From an uncultured Alistipes sp. (GTDB lineage: Bacteria; Bacteroidota; Bacteroidia; Bacteroidales; Rikenellaceae), in NCBI GenBank assembly GCA_947174295.1, contig CAMWIG010000004.1, positions 1-28,551 of the forward strand: a stretch of 28,551 nt of DNA, written 5' to 3'. The position numbers and the translations under genes are program-made. This document shows, piece after piece, positions 24,972 through 28,551 of the stretch (position 1 is the stretch's first letter; every line of letters begins with the position of its first letter). The notes below the pieces were generated by a model. It saw only the letters and a list, made by a program, of their open reading frames with translations, was not told where the DNA came from and made no database searches.

Positions 24972-25000
24972 GGGGTCATAACACAAACTGTTATGGCCCC
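24972..25000 (+). terminator. Hairpin after polA, possible terminator
   Basis: An 11-bp stem with one G-U pair (24972-24982 with 24990-25000) has a 7-nt loop, 61 nt past the polA stop. Only a weak T stretch (GATGTTT) follows, so termination is plausible but not certain. Confidence 0.45.
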
Positions 25001-25146
25001 GATGTTTCTACATGATATGTCAGACTTCCGCGCATTGTCCAGCCGGCCGAAAGCAAGCAGCCGACAATCGCGAAAATGTGCCTAACGTCCTCCAAGCCAC
25101 TCGCCGCTCCTTTGCCGTACCGGTCGTCATGAACAGATGAATGAAT

Positions 25147-25180
25147 CAAGGGCAGAGACTGTCAACCGTCTCTGCCCTTG
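25147..25180. other. Perfect 13-bp stem-loop between convergent genes
   Basis: CAAGGGCAGAGAC and its exact complement (25147-25159 and 25168-25180) enclose an 8-nt loop. No T-run follows on either strand. It might be a Rho-independent element without a tail, a processing signal, or part of the surrounding repeat unit. Confidence 0.6.
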
Positions 25181-25243
25181 CAAGGATTAGCTGCCGACTG
25201 TGTCGGCCTAATTTTGAATTCTGAATTCTGAATTTTGAATTTA

Positions 25244-25771
25244 TCACAGCCACTCCATCCGCGTCGTGTCGTCATGCTCTGGCAGCGGCTTCGGCTCCAT
25301 GGCCGGATAGCCTATCGCCACGGCGCACAGCACCGAGCACTCCTCGGGAATGGGCAGAAAGCCGCGCAGATACTCCTCGGCGGTGCCGGCCGACGGGTCG
25401 TCCTTCACGCGCGGACGTCCGTTGACATGCACCCAGCACGAGGCCATCCGCTCGTCGACGGCGGCTAGGTGGAGCACCGTGGCCGTTATGGCCGCATTGT
25501 CGAGCCAGAGGTCGGTCACCGTGCGGTCGCCCATGACGAGCACCACGAGCGGCGCGCCGGCCATGAATGCCGAGCCGTAGTCGCGCATGGCGGCCATACG
25601 GGCTATCGTCTCGCGGTCGTCGACAGCCAGAAGACGCGTCGAGCGGCTGTTGCGCGACGACGGCGCGGAGAGAGCCGTCAGCATGAGCTGTTCGGCCGTA
25701 TGGCGCGGTATGGCGCGCTCTTCGAATTTGCGGACGCTGCGTCGCGTCTCGATGAGTCGTTTGAATTCCAT
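25244..25771 (-). CDS. Nitroreductase family FMN-dependent oxidoreductase
   Basis: This 175-residue flavoprotein belongs to the nitroreductase fold, reducing nitro compounds, quinones or other acceptors with NAD(P)H. The FMN phosphate-binding RRSVRKFEERAIP segment is near the N-terminus. APSSRNSRSTRLLAV and the C-terminal CAVAIGYP segment, where the flavin-binding loop ends, are also typical. It is at the short end of the family. The start at 25771 (MEFKRLIETRRSVRKF) is preferred to an in-frame ATG at 25831 because the family begins just before the RRSVR motif. A TATCTTTA just upstream (one mismatch to TAnnTTTG) may be its promoter. Physiological substrate unknown. Confidence 0.88.
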   Translation of the reverse strand: MEFKRLIETRRSVRKFEERAIPRHTAEQLMLTALSAPSSRNSRSTRLLAVDDRETIARMAAMRDYGSAFMAGAPLVVLVMGDRTVTDLWLDNAAITATVLHLAAVDERMASCWVHVNGRPRVKDDPSAGTAEEYLRGFLPIPEECSVLCAVAIGYPAMEPKPLPEHDDTTRMEWL

Positions 25772-25989
25772 GTCTGTTCGAAATTTTATGTAAAGATAAT
25801 CATTTATTCCGTATATCGCCGTCTTCCGCAACTACCGTGCTCGTCTTTCTCCGCCGCCTGCATCGCCCCGACGGCCGGGTTACGCTCCGAACGGCATGAA
25901 CGAATCATGAATCCGATCGACTGTTCCCCTGGTACCGTTCTCGATTTCACCCGGCAGAATATTCGCACGATTTTAGAGAAAAGACCGAT

Positions 25990-25997
25990 TAATTTTG
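25990..25997 (+). promoter_or_regulatory. -7 promoter box of the HAD-rdgB-folE operon
   Basis: TAATTTTG matches TAnnTTTG. Transcription would start near 26003, about 49 nt before the HAD ATG. The leader includes a TGAATTTTGAATTT copy (26010-26023) of the local AT-rich repeat family. A weaker box, TAACTTTA, lies at 26029-26036. Confidence 0.5.
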
Positions 25998-26051
25998 CAT
26001 TTCGAACCCTGAATTTTGAATTTCTTGCTAACTTTACGAAAAATTTGACGC

Positions 26052-26900
26052 ATGGCAGACAACACGCATATTACCGCCGCCCTGATTTACGACTTCGACG
26101 GAACGCTCGCACCGGGCAACATGCAGGAGTACGACTTCATCCCGGCAATCGGCAAGAGCAACAAGGAGTTCTGGCACGACGCCAACTCGCTTGCCGAGCA
26201 GCAGGACGCCGACATGGTGCTCACCTACATGGCCAAGATGATTCAGGAGGCCAAGTCCAAGGGACTGTCGCTCAAACGCGAGGCCTTCCAGGAGTCGGGA
26301 CGCCGCGTGCGGCTCTACGACGGTGTGCGCGAGTGGTTCGGCCGCATCAACGCCTACGGTGCCGAGCGCGGAATCTCCATCGTTCACTACATCAACTCGT
26401 CGGGTCTGAAAGAGATTATCGAGGGCACGCCCATCGCAGGCGAGTTCCGCAACATCTACGCCTGCTCGTTCCTCTACGATGTCGACGGAGTGGCCTACTG
26501 GCCCGCCGTTGCGGTCAACTACACCAACAAGACGCAGTTCATCTTCAAGATAAACAAGGGCGTAGACTCGGTGTTCGACACCAAGGAGGTCAACCGCTAC
26601 ATGGAGGAGAAGAACCGCCCGGTTCCGTTCCGCCGCATGATTTACGTGGGCGACGGAACCACCGACATCCCCTGCATGCGTCTGGTGAAGAACTTCGGCG
26701 GCCACTCCATCGCGGTCTACAACCCCGACGACAAGTCGGCGCGCCGCGAGATGAACACCCTGATTCACGACAACCGCGTGAGCCACGTCTGCCCGGCCGA
26801 CTACACCGAGGGTTCGGAGATGGACACGCTGGTAAAGACCATAATCGACAAAATCGCGGCCGACCACCGGCTCGCACTATTGGAGACACCCAAAGCATGA
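26052..26900 (+). CDS. HAD family hydrolase (phosphoserine-phosphatase-like)
   Basis: This 282-residue soluble phosphatase belongs to the haloacid dehalogenase superfamily. Motif I is DFDGTLAPG with nucleophile Asp-14 and Asp-16. Motif II is the Ser pair in YINSSGL (about 116-117), motif III is likely Lys-160 in NYTNKTQ, and motif IV is GDGTTDIP with Asp-201 and Asp-205. A helical cap of roughly 90 residues (PAIGKSNKEFWHDAN to RVRLYDG) lies between motifs I and II, as in C1-capped members. The substrate is unknown. The stop overlaps the rdgB start (ATGA), so it belongs to a nucleotide/folate operon, which suggests but does not prove a nucleotide or pterin phosphate substrate. Confidence 0.85.
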   Translation: MADNTHITAALIYDFDGTLAPGNMQEYDFIPAIGKSNKEFWHDANSLAEQQDADMVLTYMAKMIQEAKSKGLSLKREAFQESGRRVRLYDGVREWFGRINAYGAERGISIVHYINSSGLKEIIEGTPIAGEFRNIYACSFLYDVDGVAYWPAVAVNYTNKTQFIFKINKGVDSVFDTKEVNRYMEEKNRPVPFRRMIYVGDGTTDIPCMRLVKNFGGHSIAVYNPDDKSARREMNTLIHDNRVSHVCPADYTEGSEMDTLVKTIIDKIAADHRLALLETPKA

Positions 26901-27475
26901 GAACGATAGTATTCGCAACGGGCAACGCCCACAAACTGGCCGAGGTACAGGCAGTACTCGGCGACGGATTCCGGCTCGTGACTGCCGCCGAGGCCGGCAT
27001 CACCGAGGATATACCCGAAACCTGCGCGACACTCGAAGGCAACGCCTCGCAGAAGTCGCACTACCTCTACGACCGCACGGGCATGGACTGCTTCGCCGAC
27101 GACACGGGGTTGGAGGTCGACGCTCTGGGCGGCGCTCCGGGCGTGCACTCTGCGCGCTACGCCACCGACGGCCACGACTTCGCGGCCAACAACCGCCTGC
27201 TGCTGCGCAACATGGAGGGCGTGGGCAACCGCCGGGCACGCTTCCGCACCGTAATCTCGCTCATCCTCGGCGGCGAGGAGCACCTCTTCGAGGGCACTGT
27301 CGAGGGCCATATCGCCACGTTCGAGGCCGGCTGCGGGGGTTTCGGCTACGACCCTCTGTTCATTCCCGAGGGCTACGACGTCTCGTTCGCCGAGATGTCG
27401 GCCGACGCCAAAAACGCCGTATCGCACCGCGGGCGCGCTGTTCGCAAGCTCGCCGAATTCCTTAAAGAGAGATAG
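26897..27475 (+). CDS. rdgB: Non-canonical purine NTP pyrophosphatase (RdgB/HAM1)
   Basis: This 192-residue housecleaning enzyme hydrolyses dITP, dXTP and ITP to monophosphates, keeping deaminated purines out of DNA and RNA. Family motifs are ATGNAHKLAEV at the start (phosphate binding), FADDTGLEVDALGGAPGVHSARYA in the centre and GFGYDPLF followed by SHRGRA near the end (base recognition). The length is typical. The start at 26897 overlaps the HAD stop (ATGA), and folE starts one base after its stop, so the three genes form one tight operon. Confidence 0.96.
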   Translation: MRTIVFATGNAHKLAEVQAVLGDGFRLVTAAEAGITEDIPETCATLEGNASQKSHYLYDRTGMDCFADDTGLEVDALGGAPGVHSARYATDGHDFAANNRLLLRNMEGVGNRRARFRTVISLILGGEEHLFEGTVEGHIATFEAGCGGFGYDPLFIPEGYDVSFAEMSADAKNAVSHRGRAVRKLAEFLKER

Positions 27476-27476
27476 C

Positions 27477-28082
27477 ATGGAGAAGAAATACCAGCGCACG
27501 GACATCTACGATCCGGCGACAATCGAGGCCCTTGCAGGCCACTACACCGAAATCCTTCGTCTTCTGGGCGAAGACCCCGACCGCGAGGGACTCGTCAAGA
27601 CCCCCGAGCGCGTGGCCAAGGCCATGTCGTTCCTCACCAAGGGCTACACCGAAGACCCCCACGAGATTATCCGCTCGGCCATATTTCGCGAGGAGTACAA
27701 GCAGATGGTTCTGGTGAAGGACATCGAGCTCTATTCGCTCTGCGAGCACCACATGCTGCCCTTCTACGGCAAGGCCCACGTGGCCTACATCCCCAACGGC
27801 TACATCACGGGACTGTCGAAGATAGCGCGCGTAGTGGAGTGCTTCGCCCGCCGTCTGCAAGTTCAGGAGCGCCTGACGGTCGACATCCGCGACTGCATAC
27901 AGGAGGCGCTGAACCCTATGGGCGTTGCCGTCGTCATCGAGGCGAGCCACATGTGCATGCAGATGCGCGGCATCGAGAAACAGGGCTCCGCCACCACCAC
28001 CTCGGCCTTCACGGGCATCTTCCTCTCCGACCACCGCACCCGCGAGGAGTTCATGACCCTTATCTCCAACAAATACAGATAG
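27477..28082 (+). CDS. folE: GTP cyclohydrolase I
   Basis: This 201-residue enzyme converts GTP to 7,8-dihydroneopterin triphosphate, the first step of folate synthesis and also the precursor for QueD in queuosine synthesis. Zinc ligands are Cys-89 and His-92 in SLCEHHMLPF and Cys-160 in SHMCMQMRG, with catalytic His-91, corresponding to Cys-110, His-113, Cys-181 and His-112 of the Escherichia coli enzyme. The GLSKIARVVECFARRLQVQERLT segment is a family signature. AAAGAGAG precedes the ATG. It is the last gene of the HAD-rdgB-folE unit and is followed by a terminator. Confidence 0.97.
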   Translation: MEKKYQRTDIYDPATIEALAGHYTEILRLLGEDPDREGLVKTPERVAKAMSFLTKGYTEDPHEIIRSAIFREEYKQMVLVKDIELYSLCEHHMLPFYGKAHVAYIPNGYITGLSKIARVVECFARRLQVQERLTVDIRDCIQEALNPMGVAVVIEASHMCMQMRGIEKQGSATTTSAFTGIFLSDHRTREEFMTLISNKYR

Positions 28083-28085
28083 ACG

Positions 28086-28126
28086 AACCGGTCGGCGGGC
28101 AGACGCGTTCAGTCCGCCGACCGGTT
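28086..28126 (+). terminator. Terminator of the HAD-rdgB-folE operon
   Basis: A 13-bp perfect stem (28086-28098 with 28114-28126) encloses a 15-nt loop and is followed by a short T-rich stretch. It starts 4 nt after the folE stop. Confidence 0.8.
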
Positions 28127-28148
28127 TGATTGGCAATTACCAATGAGC

Positions 28149-28300
28149 AATTATTAATGAGTAATTAGTAATTGCTTTTTTGTTGTAGCCGCGGGCTTGC
28201 GCATCATTGCATTTTCTCGCAGCGCAAAGCCTGCGTGCGCGCAGCTGCGCAATTAGTAATTATCAATGAGGAATTAGCAATTGCTTTTTGTTGTAACCGC
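28149..28300 (+). repeat. Two diverged AT-rich direct repeats
   Basis: 28149-28192 and 28258-28300 match over about 44 bases with four substitutions and one indel, including AATTGC followed by a T5-T6 run and GTTGTA. Each copy follows a GCAATTA-type inverted partner (for the first, GCAATTAC at 28132-28139 pairs with GTAATTGC at 28168-28175), giving an AT-rich hairpin plus T-run. The sequence family recalls the arms at 17411-17649. No gene is seen between 28083 and the window end. Confidence 0.65.
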
Positions 28301-28451
28301 TCGTCGCCAGCGTCATTCCAATCATCGCGACCCCTCCTGCAAAAATATTCGTGTATATTTCATACACAACCCCACGCCGATAAAATCCATATTTTCAAAC
28401 TGTTGACTTTCGACCGACCGCCGCAGTGCGCCCTTTCTCATCCTCCGGGTC

Positions 28452-28482
28452 TTGACAAGGCCCCTCCGCCGTATTATCTTTG
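28452..28482 (+). promoter_or_regulatory. Strong Bacteroidetes promoter reading off the contig end
   Basis: A -33 TTG (28452-28454, within TTGACA) is separated by 20 bp from TATCTTTG (28475-28482), a full TAnnTTTG match. It is the only promoter in the window with both elements well spaced. Transcription would begin near 28488 and continue past the end of the sequence into an unseen gene or RNA. Confidence 0.7.
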
Positions 28483-28498
28483 CTCTGTCCCGCCGAGT

Positions 28499-28545
28499 GA
28501 CGGTTACCGCAGAGCGCTCATTTCTTTACAGGAACGGTAACGGTC
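28499..28545 (+). other. Inverted repeat at the start of the outgoing transcript
   Basis: GACGGTTACCG (28499-28509) pairs with CGGTAACGGTC (28535-28545) at 10 of 11 positions around a 25-nt loop, starting about 11 nt after the predicted transcription start. It may be a leader structure or the 5' end of a structured RNA. No known RNA is recognised. Confidence 0.4.
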
Positions 28546-28551
28546 GTGCAC

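Larger units (their letters stand above)
24914..25234. repeat. 321-bp intergenic unit bounded by 26-bp inverted repeats
   Basis: The arms 24914-24939 and 25209-25234 are inverted copies of each other with a single mismatch over 26 bases; they are built of AATTCAG / AATTCAA heptads. The 269 bp between them have no credible gene but contain two strong hairpins (24972-25000 and 25147-25180). The unit fills the gap between convergent polA and the nitroreductase gene. It resembles a miniature inverted-repeat element, though no target duplication is evident. Confidence 0.65.

Noticed and set aside
28172..28540. 122-codon open frame at the right end
   Set aside because: It crosses the AT-rich repeats and the outward promoter, is cysteine- and serine-rich without motifs, and has no ribosome-binding site.
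1..28551. tRNA genes, rRNA genes, CRISPR arrays, insertion-sequence transposases, toxin-antitoxin or known defence systems
   Set aside because: I looked through the intergenic stretches and coding frames and saw none that I could support by eye.

Overview
The window looks like a contig-end fragment of a high-GC Bacteroidales chromosome, most likely a Rikenellaceae/Alistipes-type gut bacterium. The evidence is a short Bacteroidetes-type primary sigma factor, promoter boxes of the TAnnTTTG (-7) class, secreted glycoside hydrolases of families typical of the phylum, a DUF3078-like outer-membrane barrel, few Shine-Dalgarno sequences, and AT-rich repeats that stand out against GC-rich genes. The genus is an inference; no rRNA gene is present. 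The first 50 bases are not genomic: they match the Illumina P5 / Nextera read-1 adapter with an 8-base index.

Region 1 (192-8395, + strand) is a tightly coupled carbohydrate-degradation cassette of four secreted enzymes: a GH3 glycosidase with a PA14 insert, a GH2 glycosidase, a GH97 enzyme of the retaining type, and a sialate-O-acetylesterase-like carbohydrate esterase. Two junctions are ATGA stop/start overlaps, and a strong bidirectional terminator closes the unit. No SusC/SusD pair is visible, but the contig begins just upstream. Region 2 (8476-16141, - strand) is housekeeping: rpoD and the periplasmic protease htrA, a small secreted protein of five exact 25-residue repeats, an M13 metallopeptidase lipoprotein, pgk (phosphoglycerate kinase) and nfo (endonuclease IV). 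Most of these units end in clear intrinsic terminators. Region 3 (16240-19527, + strand) holds an outer-membrane barrel protein, an AT-rich nested inverted-repeat element, and an S41 C-terminal processing protease overlapping a 74-residue single-span membrane protein. Region 4 (19712-24910, + strand) is a run of kbl, an Lrp/AsnC regulator and queD, then polA. Region 5 (25244-25771, - strand) is a small nitroreductase flanked by AATTCAAA-type repeats. Region 6 (26052-28082, + strand) is a HAD hydrolase / rdgB / folE operon. The last 470 bases contain a terminator, two diverged AT-rich direct repeats and a good outward promoter that fires off the end of the contig into a structured transcript.

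The genes mostly form ordinary metabolic, envelope and DNA-maintenance units. The more unusual material is the 25-residue repeat protein, the families of AT-rich inverted or direct repeats between genes, the repeated 3' end of queD, and the unidentified RNA or gene starting at the right edge. I did not find a convincing new defence, mobile or biosynthetic system.
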